A stretch of DNA of 19,499 nucleotides from an uncultured Lachnospiraceae bacterium (GTDB lineage: Bacteria; Bacillota; Clostridia; Lachnospirales; Lachnospiraceae): positions 1-19,499 of the forward strand of contig CAJUQB010000086.1 of NCBI GenBank assembly GCA_910588285.1, given 5' to 3'. Under the pieces are notes generated by a model that was not told the DNA's origin, did no database searches, and saw only the letters and a program-made list of their open reading frames with translations. The position numbers and the translations under genes were made by a program. Shown here in pieces: positions 6,602 through 14,294 of this stretch. How positions within the stretch are numbered: the first letter of the stretch is position 1; every line of letters starts with the position of its first letter.

Positions 6602-8494
6602 TTATAGCTCACACTCCACATGAAGTTTCTTCAAAACCTCTTTATGTATCAAGCGGCATGAGCGCAGGTCAATATATTTTAACTTAGGCAGTTTCAGCAG
6701 TAACCGGCAATCCGTAAAATTTGTATTATAGAGAGATAACGTCCGCAGATTTTTACATTCTGTCAGGAAAGAAAAATCCTCCACACATATTTCACAGATC
6801 CGCAGTTCCCGTAAATTCTCCATACGCCCGATAACAGACCAGCCCCGGAGGTCATAATAGTAAGGTTCCGGGGGAAAATGTTCCTCCGGCGCACGAAGAT
6901 ACGCATAGCGCCTTTCATCATCCCAACTCTGGACTGTTTTTTCGGACAGGACAAGCTGCAGCTTTTTCATCTGCTTTAACTTCCGCCCCCAGTCCCAGGC
7001 CGTGGACGGCAGCCGTCCGCCCGATTCCTGCCGGATGGCAAGGGCAATCAGCGGATGCAGCAAAATCCCGTCTGCCGGAGATGTCCGGTACATGCCAAGG
7101 TCAGCCAGCGCATTTCCCGGCATCTCCAGACGGTACGGGCGTGGAAAACGGGTATTCTCCGGGTTAATGCTTTCATAAAACAAATCCTTTAACACCGTGC
7201 CGGCCCCTTTGTATACTTTGCGTTCCGCATCCCGGCGGAAAGAACGCTCCATTGCTTCTTTGTCCTTATAATCGTCCACATGAATATGCTCCAGCGCAAA
7301 CGGAAATGCCTCCTGCACCTCAAGCAATGCTTCCCGTAACCGAGACTCGTTTACACGGGGAACGGACATTAGGGCATAATGGAGCAGCTCCAAATCCTCC
7401 CGTTCCCGCAAAAAGTCCAGCCATATCTCCAGGTGTTCCTTTGCGTCCGGAAAACGCCCCAGATCATAGAGCAGTTCCCTTTTTTCCCTGCCTTCGGCTT
7501 TGTCCAGAAGAAACGCCACCTGTTCCAGTTTCACTTCACCGCCCATCCTTAAAAGAGGGATGGCGATACAATAAGTTTCCGGGGAAAGCTCCGACAGCTT
7601 ATCCAGAATGCGCTCCCTCCAGCTCTTCGCCAGATCTTTCCTTTCCGCAGGCGTGTGGTACAACTCATAGACTACCTGGTCAAACAACCCTGCTTCCCAC
7701 CGTTTATCCAAAAACTGTCCATATAACACAGGGTCTACACGGTAAGCCAGCAGGGGCAGGCTGTCCACATTTTCCTTTGCGATCCAATCATCCAAAATCC
7801 CGCATATGAAATCCCGGGAAGCCTCCGATAAAGCCGGGAACTTGTCCATGCTGCCGACCGCCAGCAGACGTTCCGCATCCGTATCGGCCTGAATGTAAAG
7901 CTTCCGCAGCGTTTCTTCGTCGCCATCCAGAGAAAGGCCGAACCACCCCATATCGTAACCGGCTGCCGCCTCCCGCAGCCAACGGATATACCAGGATAAA
8001 AAGTCCGGCTCCCTGGGGAAGAATATCCAGGAGCGCTCATATTCTATATAAACGACACGGCCCCGGTCCGGCCCTGCCACCAGCAGATAAGTAAAATAAG
8101 TATCTCCCTGAGATTCAATGGGAATACAGCCCCGCCGCCAGTCGTGATCCCTGTCGCCTAAATCTTTTAAAGAATCCGGATCAGTTCCCGGAGCAAGATA
8201 CGGCGTTTCTCCCGGCTCCACCTGCCAGCTCAGCCAGCCCTTCACCTGCTCCAGTGAAAACAGGCCGTAAAAAGGCCCGGCTCCGCCGTTCCCCGCCTGC
8301 AGCAGAAAGTTACGGTAGCCGTCCGGAAGCGAAATCCCTGTTTCCTTCTCGAATTTTTCTATCTCTTTGAGAGACGCTGGCGGATTCCATTGATATTTAT
8401 GATGTTTTGCGCCAAATTGTTTCAAATCGGCATCTGTGGCCCTTGCCTTTTCTAACAATGAGCGCAATTCTTCTATTGGAAATGTGTTTAACAT
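6602..8494 (-). CDS. SMI1/KNR4 (SUKH-1) protein with C-terminal leucine-rich repeats
   Basis: The 630-residue protein has three parts. Residues about 37-175 form a SUKH-1 (SMI1/KNR4) domain: PASLKEIEKFEKETGISLPD, then YRNFLLQAGNGG, GLFSLEQV, and a C-terminal SFLSWYIRWL-like helix (FLSWYIRWLREA). About 190-540 is a helical region that looks like HEAT-like repeats, with many W/L/R helices. About 545-630 has three to four leucine-rich repeats: MENLRELRICEICV, ECKNLRTLSLYNTNF, LPKLKYIDLRSCRL. Most immunity SUKH-1 proteins are 130-200 residues, so this is a large multidomain member. It is cytoplasmic, with a likely role in protein binding and toxin neutralisation. Codon use is more GC-rich than in the flanking genes, which suggests separate acquisition. 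A GGAAG site lies before the ATG. Confidence 0.75.
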   Translation of the reverse strand: MLNTFPIEELRSLLEKARATDADLKQFGAKHHKYQWNPPASLKEIEKFEKETGISLPDGYRNFLLQAGNGGAGPFYGLFSLEQVKGWLSWQVEPGETPYLAPGTDPDSLKDLGDRDHDWRRGCIPIESQGDTYFTYLLVAGPDRGRVVYIEYERSWIFFPREPDFLSWYIRWLREAAAGYDMGWFGLSLDGDEETLRKLYIQADTDAERLLAVGSMDKFPALSEASRDFICGILDDWIAKENVDSLPLLAYRVDPVLYGQFLDKRWEAGLFDQVVYELYHTPAERKDLAKSWRERILDKLSELSPETYCIAIPLLRMGGEVKLEQVAFLLDKAEGREKRELLYDLGRFPDAKEHLEIWLDFLREREDLELLHYALMSVPRVNESRLREALLEVQEAFPFALEHIHVDDYKDKEAMERSFRRDAERKVYKGAGTVLKDLFYESINPENTRFPRPYRLEMPGNALADLGMYRTSPADGILLHPLIALAIRQESGGRLPSTAWDWGRKLKQMKKLQLVLSEKTVQSWDDERRYAYLRAPEEHFPPEPYYYDLRGWSVIGRMENLRELRICEICVEDFSFLTECKNLRTLSLYNTNFTDCRLLLKLPKLKYIDLRSCRLIHKEVLKKLHVECEL

Positions 8495-8560
8495 AGGCTT
8501 TCACTTCCTTCTATATTTACTAAAGAAGTTTTTTTCTTTAACCAAATTGTTTCTGATACC

Positions 8561-8989
8561 TTAATGGATTGTATGCTCCCATGTACAGTCTGGATATACC
8601 ATTCCCGTTTGCATGAAATGTATCATGATCTCTGCCATTAACTGCAGATCCTCAGTCGCATGTTTTTGAGGAGTAGGCCCATCGCCAGTGATATTTAACT
8701 GCGTTTCACAAGTTGGAAATTGATCATTTACAAACTCATAATAATTCTCGCATTCCTTGACAATATATACAGTTGACCATCCTTCCCGAAAATCAGCAAT
8801 CAAACTATTTTCCTTTGTTTCATCGTCAAGTTGGACAGAACAGACAATTCCAGATAGTATTTGATCTGTCAAGCGATTTACGATTTCCTGTGTAAGTGAC
8901 TCCCCCTGGAGATACGGAATGCGCTCGTTAGAGGGTATTCCTTTGATGTAAGAAACAAACAAAGCATCCGCAAAAAATTTATTGCTCAT
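8561..8989 (-). CDS. Imm1-like immunity protein
   Basis: This 142-residue soluble protein has a pattern close to the Imm1 family: a central strand FREGWSTVYIVKE, a conserved aromatic segment YYEFVND, and the closing helix-plus-strand AEIMIHFMQTGMVYPDCTW. Imm1 proteins typically end with a helix, then F-x-x-T-G-x-x-P and a tryptophan strand. Imm1 proteins are cytoplasmic inhibitors of toxins in polymorphic toxin systems. GGAGG sits six bases before ATG 8987-8989. The ATGA of the start overlaps the end of an open, out-of-frame 33-codon stretch from upstream. Family assignment by pattern only. Confidence 0.45.
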   Translation of the reverse strand: MSNKFFADALFVSYIKGIPSNERIPYLQGESLTQEIVNRLTDQILSGIVCSVQLDDETKENSLIADFREGWSTVYIVKECENYYEFVNDQFPTCETQLNITGDGPTPQKHATEDLQLMAEIMIHFMQTGMVYPDCTWEHTIH

Positions 8990-9054
8990 AGCATTTCCTC
9001 CATGAATTTAATATTTCTACAACTGGGCATTTTGTCCCAAAGATCAAATAATTC

Positions 9055-9113
9055 CAAACAAAACTGTCCGCCATAGACTACGCCGCCTCATCTACGCTTT
9101 TGGATTACTCATC
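9055..9113 (-). repeat. Diverged 59-bp intergenic repeat, copy B
   Basis: This is the partner of 1526-1584. It begins in the last codons of the membrane protein gene ending at 9109 and continues into the spacer before the Imm1-like gene. In one minus-strand frame the spacer is open for 33 codons (9087 to 8989), through YGGQFCLELFDLWDKM, and stops at the TGA that overlaps the next gene's ATG. Confidence 0.6.
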
Positions 9114-9822
9114 TTCGGTGGGAAAACTGCATTTTAAAAGCCTTTTTGATACTCCACACAATCACAGCTGCGGCCACGCACACGGCAAGCCTGAGCAGAA
9201 TATCCATCATCCAGCTTACTTTCCCATACCGGTACATATCCAACACATAAACCGGATCAACATCATAATCCTCCGCCATCTGGTTCAGCATCCGGCGCTC
9301 CGCGGTGGTGGTATAGCGGACATAGCCAGTTGGATAATTGTCTGCCCCTGTTAATGCCAGATAATCGTCAAAATACACACAAAGCCAGGAACCATCTTCC
9401 AGCTTCAGCAAATGGTAACGGTTATAATAACCGCCCACGAAGCCCTGTACAAATCGCTGTAAAGGCGGAATAGGGTAATCGGCATAAATGTATTCCGAAA
9501 CGCTTACTGACCTTTTCACACCGCTATTATGATGCATATGTACGCCTGCCTGCTCCGAATCCCGCAGACGTGCCAACGGGCAAGCTGCCAATTCTCTATT
9601 GTTCACGGTAACTGGGGTATTGCTCAAAAAGCAAGTTTCTATATCTTCCTGTTGCTGGAGCCGCTGAACATCCACACTAGGCCGCTGCCCCTGTTCTGTT
9701 CCCTCCCCAGCCCACAGATCATACACCCAGCCAGTGGGAGCGGATAGCATCACCAGGAAGACAAGCGTAGCACATATTGTATTCCGCAGAATTATACATA
9801 AAGAGAATGATTCTTTTTTCAT
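9109..9822 (-). CDS. Two-pass membrane protein with extracytoplasmic domain
   Basis: The 237-residue protein starts MKKESFSLCIILRN and has an N-terminal transmembrane helix (about 6-32). An external domain of about 170 residues follows, with segments such as YADYPIPPLQRFVQGFVGG, YYNRYHLLKLEDGSWLCVYF and a strand YPTGYVRYTT. A second transmembrane helix (about 205-225) and a basic tail KKAFKMQFSHRR complete it. The ATG at 9820-9822 has AAGGA eight bases upstream; a start nine codons earlier is poorer. It begins two bases after the Sel1 gene stop. The external domain is unrecognised. The topology resembles that of the TAG-split gene at 2376-2900, though I see no clear sequence identity. It could protect against an extracellular or membrane-acting toxin, on context only. 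Confidence 0.6.
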   Translation of the reverse strand: MKKESFSLCIILRNTICATLVFLVMLSAPTGWVYDLWAGEGTEQGQRPSVDVQRLQQQEDIETCFLSNTPVTVNNRELAACPLARLRDSEQAGVHMHHNSGVKRSVSVSEYIYADYPIPPLQRFVQGFVGGYYNRYHLLKLEDGSWLCVYFDDYLALTGADNYPTGYVRYTTTAERRMLNQMAEDYDVDPVYVLDMYRYGKVSWMMDILLRLAVCVAAAVIVWSIKKAFKMQFSHRR

Positions 9823-9824
9823 AG

Positions 9825-10549
9825 TTAAAATCCTTTTTCTTTCAACCATAAATCAGCGTCTGGATAACCCAGCTTTGCAGATACTCGATACCACTCTATG
9901 GCTTTTGTGAAATCTTTAGGTACACCTGTCCCGGTTTCGTACAGTTCTGCAAGGTGATATGCTGTATTGCCAATGCCTTTTTCCGCTCCTTTCATATACC
10001 ATTCTATGGCATGGCTGAAATCTCCAAGTTTTTCATAGCACCATCCAATTTGATGTTCCACAGCCCCCTGCATTCCCAACTCCAACGCTTTCGTGTACCA
10101 ATATATTGCCTTTTTGTAATTTCTGGATTTTCCTTCACAATATCTATCTCCCAGTATATGTGCGGCAGACGCCATTCCTCCCTCAGCAGCCTTTTCGTAC
10201 CAATAGCGGCTCATTTTATAATTCATCGGAATTCCCAATCCATAGGAATATAAGAAACCAAGTTCATATTGTGCCGGAGCATATCCCTGTTCAGCGGCCT
10301 TGCTGTACCATTCAAATGCCTTTTATTTTTGTTGCTGTTTTTCCTATAATTATAGTAGTAATAGCCCAGCTGGTGCTGTGCCCTTGCATCCCCCTGCTCA
10401 GCGGCTGTCTGCCAACACTCAACCGCCTGCTTTTGGTAAGATACCGTCTCACTGCGCCCCTCTGAAGAATCGATTTTGTGCTGTTTTATCAGCTGTTCTG
10501 CGGTTTCCCACAGTTCCATCCCTTTTTGATATAATTCTTCCATATTCAT
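9825..10549 (-). pseudogene. Sel1-repeat protein gene with a frameshift
   Basis: An ATG at 10547-10549 opens a Sel1-like repeat protein: MNMEELYQKGMELWE, then AVECWQTAAEQGDARAQHQL (Sel1 repeat 1). The frame breaks at the A-rich run at 10321-10330 (minus strand AAAAAT AAAA GG). The -1 frame continues with KAFEWYSKAAEQGYAPAQYE, LGFLYSYGLGIPMNYKM, WYEKAAEGGMASAAHILGD, YWYTKALELGMQGAVEHQIG and so on: about five more Sel1 repeats, ending at 9825. One extra A in the run restores a single 241-residue protein of 6 to 7 Sel1 repeats. The frameshifted product would stop at 10223. Sel1 proteins form alpha-solenoid scaffolds for protein contacts. A true mutation and a homopolymer read error are both possible. 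Confidence 0.75.
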
Positions 10550-10602
10550 TGTCTCTTATAAACACTTCTATCGCCCATAGAATAGATTGAAAAATCCGTC
10601 TA

Positions 10603-11751
10603 TCATAGATTCCTGGTTTGCAGATAATCATTTAGAGCCTCCAGCAATTCTCCATTCATAGCTTTCGGCTTTTTCTGCAATACCCCAGTTATCACTTCCA
10701 TAAAATCAGCTCCGCTGCATAGAACGTATAACGGTTCTCTTTTTGCAGTAACAGGACAAATGCTTTCCCCGTTTTCTCCTTTCTGGGGAGGCTTATCTGC
10801 CTGGCAATAATCAGACAGGCTAACTTTTGTTTTTGGGATTTTTGTGTAAATATAGTATTGGCTTAGTTCATCCTCCCTTTCCCTGTCCTTTATGCAAAGC
10901 CTGGCTTCTTCAAACAGATATTCCAAACTGTCAAGGTCTAAAAAGATATGCTCTGCATCGCTACGGTTGATTGCAGACAGGGACATCTCCCCTTCGGCTG
11001 TAGAACCAACAAAAAAAGCATTTCTGTTCTCATCATAGCAGCAAAAGACTTTTCCGCTGCTGGCTTTGTACTTTTTGATGGCAGCATAATCAATACCATA
11101 CCGTTTCAACACGGACTTACTTGCAACCCAGTCATCCTTTTTGAGATCAAAGTATTCCTCATACCGCCACCCCTTTGTTTCCAGTTCGTATTCCGCACTC
11201 TGATAGTCCACGCAGGCAAGCGCTTCTATCAATACGTTCAGCAGAAAATCGGATAATTTTTCATGTTCTAGTTTCCACATTGAAAAACTGTCTGCATCTT
11301 TGTGCCAGTACACAGGAGGATCGTCTTTCTGCAGATCTTCTATGCGGATGCCAAACTCGCCCATCCCGCCTGCGTAATCACTGCCAATCACAAGATAATT
11401 GTCAACCGTCTGGGACCATTCTTCTGCCGGAAGCTGAAAAAGATCGTAGAGTGAGCGCTCATACTTGCCAGGACGCTTTGACCAACAGTCTTTACGGTCG
11501 TCTATCATTTCCTGTAGCTGGTCATAAAATGTGCAGGGAATATGCGCAGACGTTTTATGCTCCATTTTCCCAATCCAAAGATTGGACGTACCCAAAAGAG
11601 GACAGTCCACCATCAGCTCCATAAATTCTGTGTAGGCTTTCGGCAGGCTTATCTGTTTCTCCTGCTTTAATTTTTCAAGCCATTCCCTGCCTGTTGGCTG
11701 GTCATAACCCAGCATTTTTAACATTTCGACAGCAGATAAGTCATATTTCAT
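10603..11751 (-). CDS. SMI1/KNR4 (SUKH-1)-like immunity protein
   Basis: This is a 382-residue soluble protein. The first 185 residues fit SUKH-1: LEKLKQEKQISLPKAYTEFM, then LWIGKM, then DNYLVIGSDYAGGMGEFGI and DDPPVYW, and the closing helix EKLSDFLLNVLIEAL. Residues about 200-380 form a second region, with CCYDENRNAFFVGS, IFLDLDSLEYLFEEARLCI and a late low-complexity linker QADKPPQKGENGES; this part is unrecognised. GGGAGG is close upstream of ATG. It lies 18 bases downstream of the SUKH-4-like gene and upstream of the Sel1 gene. SUKH-1 proteins neutralise nuclease and other toxins by direct binding. Confidence 0.6.
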   Translation of the reverse strand: MKYDLSAVEMLKMLGYDQPTGREWLEKLKQEKQISLPKAYTEFMELMVDCPLLGTSNLWIGKMEHKTSAHIPCTFYDQLQEMIDDRKDCWSKRPGKYERSLYDLFQLPAEEWSQTVDNYLVIGSDYAGGMGEFGIRIEDLQKDDPPVYWHKDADSFSMWKLEHEKLSDFLLNVLIEALACVDYQSAEYELETKGWRYEEYFDLKKDDWVASKSVLKRYGIDYAAIKKYKASSGKVFCCYDENRNAFFVGSTAEGEMSLSAINRSDAEHIFLDLDSLEYLFEEARLCIKDREREDELSQYYIYTKIPKTKVSLSDYCQADKPPQKGENGESICPVTAKREPLYVLCSGADFMEVITGVLQKKPKAMNGELLEALNDYLQTRNL

Positions 11752-11769
11752 ATTCGTTCCTCCCGTTAT

Positions 11770-12336
11770 TTATAAAATGTCTGGTTCACACATCCTGCGC
11801 CAGAAGTATTTTCGCCATTTTACAGATTCCGGATCAATTTCTTTCAGCTTATTTAAAATTGGCTCATACATTTCTTTATGGTCAAAAAGGCTGAACTTTG
11901 GGTTTATGGCCAGATTCTTATCAACCTCATCCCGAAGCTGTTGATAAAAAGAGAGCCATATCCCCAGACAATCAATAAACTGGCCAATGCTGTCATTAGC
12001 AAAAACTGGTATTTCTACAGAGTTTCCCCAGCTGTCTGCACGCCCTTTTTGTATTTGATAAACTTCCTGTGTTTTCATATCAATCGTCAGCTCCCCCATC
12101 ATATCCATTGATGCAATGTCTAAAAAAGTGTTTTGCAGATGGGCGTGCTTTTTTATATAGGGCATATCCAAAAATGTTAGCGATGCATTTGGAGTAATTT
12201 CATAACCCGCATGGAGCGGAAGCCCTGTTTCTGTTAAAAATTCAAATATCTCTGTTGGCAGTTTCAACGGTTCCAATGTTTCTTTTGGGAATGGAATCAA
12301 AGATGCTTTATATTTTTCTGTTATTTCTATGTTCAT
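11770..12336 (-). CDS. SUKH-4-like immunity protein
   Basis: The 188-residue protein has the typical SUKH-4 opening around residues 27-40 (LPTEIFEFLTETGLP). Strands with LTFLDMP and IDMKTQEVYQIQKG follow, then the helical FANDSIGQFIDCLGIWLSFY and a C-terminal WRKYFWRRMCEPDIL. SUKH-4 proteins are cytoplasmic immunity factors, usually of 150-200 residues, so the length fits. I chose the ATG at 12334-12336 for its GGGGG seven bases upstream. The ATG at 12354 has a poor site. Neighbours on both sides are immunity-like. Confidence 0.65.
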   Translation of the reverse strand: MNIEITEKYKASLIPFPKETLEPLKLPTEIFEFLTETGLPLHAGYEITPNASLTFLDMPYIKKHAHLQNTFLDIASMDMMGELTIDMKTQEVYQIQKGRADSWGNSVEIPVFANDSIGQFIDCLGIWLSFYQQLRDEVDKNLAINPKFSLFDHKEMYEPILNKLKEIDPESVKWRKYFWRRMCEPDIL

Positions 12337-12379
12337 GTTGGTTCCCCCAATCATTACTTCCGGACAGGTGATAACAGAA

Positions 12380-12784
12380 TTATTCCGTTACCATGTTATA
12401 ATATTCTTCCCCATTCTCCATATATGGTACAGCATAAAACCGTTTTCCGATCAGAGTCCTCAGCTTTTGAATATCCGCCAGATCAAAAGAACCAAACTCC
12501 TGATAACAGATGGTTTCACTTGTCTCATTTAACTGCTCATAAAAATCTGTGACAAAAAGGTTAAATTCATCCAGAAGCCCCTCAATCGGAACTTGCGTAA
12601 GATTTCTGGGTGACGCATCTTCTTCACCATAACAATCCGGCTCCATTTCAAATGTGAGAGATGTAACAAAAACCTCTTCATCGCCAACGCTATATCGACT
12701 TTTTGTTTTGTAAATCCCTTCTTCAATTTTTTGAAAATCAGATGTTGCATATTTTTCCGGTGTATAGTTCTTAAAATTTTTCAT
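12380..12784 (-). CDS. Hypothetical protein, immunity-like context
   Basis: This 134-residue acidic, soluble protein begins MKNFKNYTPEKYATSDFQKI and continues with strands such as SLTFEMEPDCYGEED and a helix VPIEGLLDEFNLFVTDFYEQ. It ends with a GKRFYAVPYMENGEEYYN strand. No family is recognised. AAGGAG lies ten bases upstream of ATG 12782-12784, which follows the stop of the small membrane gene by one base. The size and acidic character suit an immunity protein, and it sits directly before the SUKH-4-like gene. Confidence 0.6.
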   Translation of the reverse strand: MKNFKNYTPEKYATSDFQKIEEGIYKTKSRYSVGDEEVFVTSLTFEMEPDCYGEEDASPRNLTQVPIEGLLDEFNLFVTDFYEQLNETSETICYQEFGSFDLADIQKLRTLIGKRFYAVPYMENGEEYYNMVTE

Positions 12785-12785
12785 G

Positions 12786-12962
12786 TTACTGTTTCTCCTT
12801 ATTACCTTTACTGAAGTATCCAATTACAGCCATCATAAAACCAGCCAGCACAAGAATGACAGCAGGCCAGAAAACATATATCGGCATAATCTCTAATCCC
12901 GCAAGAATAAGTAATGCGATACCCAAAAGCATCAAACTATTACCAAACATAATTTTTTTCAT
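12786..12962 (-). CDS. Small two-pass membrane protein
   Basis: A 58-residue protein (MKKIMFGNSLMLLGIALLIL at the start) with two hydrophobic helices, the second around WPAVILVLAGFMMAVIGYF, and a charged tail KGNKEKQ. GAGGG lies eight bases upstream of ATG. The function is unknown. It sits between the GGADGPT protein and the immunity-like gene at 12380. Confidence 0.65.
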   Translation of the reverse strand: MKKIMFGNSLMLLGIALLILAGLEIMPIYVFWPAVILVLAGFMMAVIGYFSKGNKEKQ

Positions 12963-12987
12963 TCTGATCACCCTCTCAAAATGGAAT

Positions 12988-13230
12988 TTATTTTTTTCCT
13001 GCAAAAATAAAAATACCAATCGCAAGCAAAACAATTCCCACGATTATTCCTGTAATTGCTGGAGTACCTCCAATTTTGCCGGCAACAAATATTGAAGTAG
13101 GACCATCTGCCCCGCCAATGACGGACACTGATTTCGCTACTGACATTTGCTCATTTACCTTAAAAACCAGACTTATTGCTGCCATTATAATTCCTATTAC
13201 TGACAAAGTAATTCCTATCGCCTTTTTCAT
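12988..13230 (-). CDS. Small membrane protein with a GGADGPT motif (GcdB/OadB-like loop)
   Basis: An 80-residue protein with transmembrane helices at about 4-23 and 57-77. Between them is SVSVIGGADGPTSIFVAGK, with GGADGPTS at residues 39-46. GGADGPT is a hallmark segment of the beta subunit of sodium-translocating decarboxylases (GcdB/OadB), which are about 370-430 residues and pump Na+. This protein is only about a fifth of that length, so it cannot be a complete pump subunit. Short proteins of this type in Clostridia tend to be mislabelled as decarboxylase subunits. No decarboxylase genes are nearby. GAGGAG sits eight bases before ATG 13228-13230. The function is unknown. Confidence 0.6.
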   Translation of the reverse strand: MKKAIGITLSVIGIIMAAISLVFKVNEQMSVAKSVSVIGGADGPTSIFVAGKIGGTPAITGIIVGIVLLAIGIFIFAGKK

Positions 13231-13284
13231 GCACTCATCTCCTCTAAATTCCAATTTCCCAATATAGCAAACTATAAGTTACAT

Positions 13285-13551
13285 TCACTCACCAGCCGTT
13301 TGCTTTCGCTTTGGGCGACAGGCAAAGTAGATAGCAAGAAAAATAATGGTAGGAATATTCCCCAACAGCCATACAAAAAACACTTGCCAAATTAGTGTAC
13401 CGGCCGACATATTAAAAGGATAAAGAAAACCAAACAAAAATGAAATAACAGGTAAAATAAGTCCAGGCCATTTGCGTTCTGTCCGCGACAGAAAAATTTG
13501 TAACAAGACGATACCAATTAAAAAAGCGAATGCTAAAGTTGCACGAACCAT
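13285..13551 (-). CDS. Small membrane protein, about three helices
   Basis: An 88-residue hydrophobic protein with helices at about 3-21, 29-47 and 55-76, and a basic end CRPKRKQTAGE that should face the cytoplasm. GGAGG lies six bases upstream of ATG. No family is recognised. Confidence 0.6.
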   Translation of the reverse strand: MVRATLAFAFLIGIVLLQIFLSRTERKWPGLILPVISFLFGFLYPFNMSAGTLIWQVFFVWLLGNIPTIIFLAIYFACRPKRKQTAGE

Positions 13552-13577
13552 AATATTCCTCCAATTCCGATTTTACC

Positions 13578-13904
13578 TTACAATTTCTGCACGCCTAACT
13601 GCATCAGCCAGCCCTGTAGCTTTTTTGCCGGGAAACCCGTAAAGGAATAATTTTCTCCTGTCCGGCTGTGGATTGTTACCTGGGTAAATATCGCCACACC
13701 ACTCACCGAAAATCCCCTGATGTCTTCCAACGGTAAATCCATATCCAATGTGCCGGGCATCATGCTGATTTTGAAACACGCCCGCTGATTAGTGATATAG
13801 ATGTTCCCTTGAAACGGCTTTTTGCTCAGTCCCTGCTTCAAATAGATTGACATCATCCCACTGCCGATCAGTGTCTCTTCGGGATTCAGTTGAAATTTTG
13901 CCAT
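13578..13904 (-). CDS. GRAM/PH-like domain protein
   Basis: A 108-residue soluble protein whose strands (ETLIGSGMMSIYL, GNIYITNQRACFKISMM, DLPLEDIRGFSVSG, TQVTIHSRTGENYSFTGF) and closing helix KKLQGWLMQLGV follow the GRAM/PH-like fold. The NIYITNQRACF stretch is typical of GRAM-domain sequences. Such domains bind membranes or partner proteins. AGGAG lies nine bases upstream of ATG. Its neighbours are small membrane proteins. Confidence 0.65.
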   Translation of the reverse strand: MAKFQLNPEETLIGSGMMSIYLKQGLSKKPFQGNIYITNQRACFKISMMPGTLDMDLPLEDIRGFSVSGVAIFTQVTIHSRTGENYSFTGFPAKKLQGWLMQLGVQKL

Positions 13905-13990
13905 AGTTCTACGCTCCTAACTGTAATTATTTTTTGCCACCTACTTCGGGGCATTTTCCCCAAACCTTTATAAGAATATTTGTCAGCCCA

Positions 13991-14203
13991 TCAGAAATGA
14001 AACCCCCAGGGCGGCTCTCTCCAAACGATTGCCAATAAGTAAAATGCTGCAACAGCGCAAGGCACAGCCAAAAGCACAGGGATGACTGAAAAGATTTTGA
14101 AACCAGATTTTTTCCAGATTATCCACGCCAACACCAATAAAGCAACCGCTGCCCCTGCTGCCCCCAGTATCATAATAAACAAGAAAAAATACGCCAATCC
14201 CAT
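13991..14203 (-). CDS. Small two-pass membrane protein
   Basis: A 70-residue protein (MGLAYFFLFIMILGAAGAAV at the start) with two hydrophobic helices separated by WKKSGFKI, and a short tail with WREPPWGFHF. ATG 14201-14203 has AGGTG six bases upstream. A TTG at 14243-14245 with GAGGAG six bases upstream is also possible and would add 14 residues (MVWYFNKTRKQVRS). No family is recognised. Confidence 0.55.
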   Translation of the reverse strand: MGLAYFFLFIMILGAAGAAVALLVLAWIIWKKSGFKIFSVIPVLLAVPCAVAAFYLLAIVWREPPWGFHF

Positions 14204-14294
14204 GCTTCTCACCTGCTTTCTTGTTTTATTGAAATACCATACCAAAATTTACTCCTCTGTAAAACCGAAGGACGTAACGCCCTTATGGATCAGT

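Noticed and set aside
7252..7809. Plus-strand ORF rich in proline, 185 codons
   Set aside because: It mirrors the GC-rich SMI1/LRR gene; the proline richness comes from reading its complement, and no ribosome site precedes it.
8515..8545. AAAGAA/TTCTTT hairpin as a terminator
   Set aside because: The stem is short and AT-only, with no clear T-run on the minus strand; genes on both sides look co-transcribed.
10321..10330. Programmed ribosomal frameshift in the Sel1 gene
   Set aside because: The local codons (AAT AAA AGG) do not form a good slippery heptamer for -1 shifting and no downstream stem was evident.
12988..13230. Decarboxylase beta subunit
   Set aside because: Only the short GGADGPT loop is shared; the protein is far too small and no partner subunits are present.
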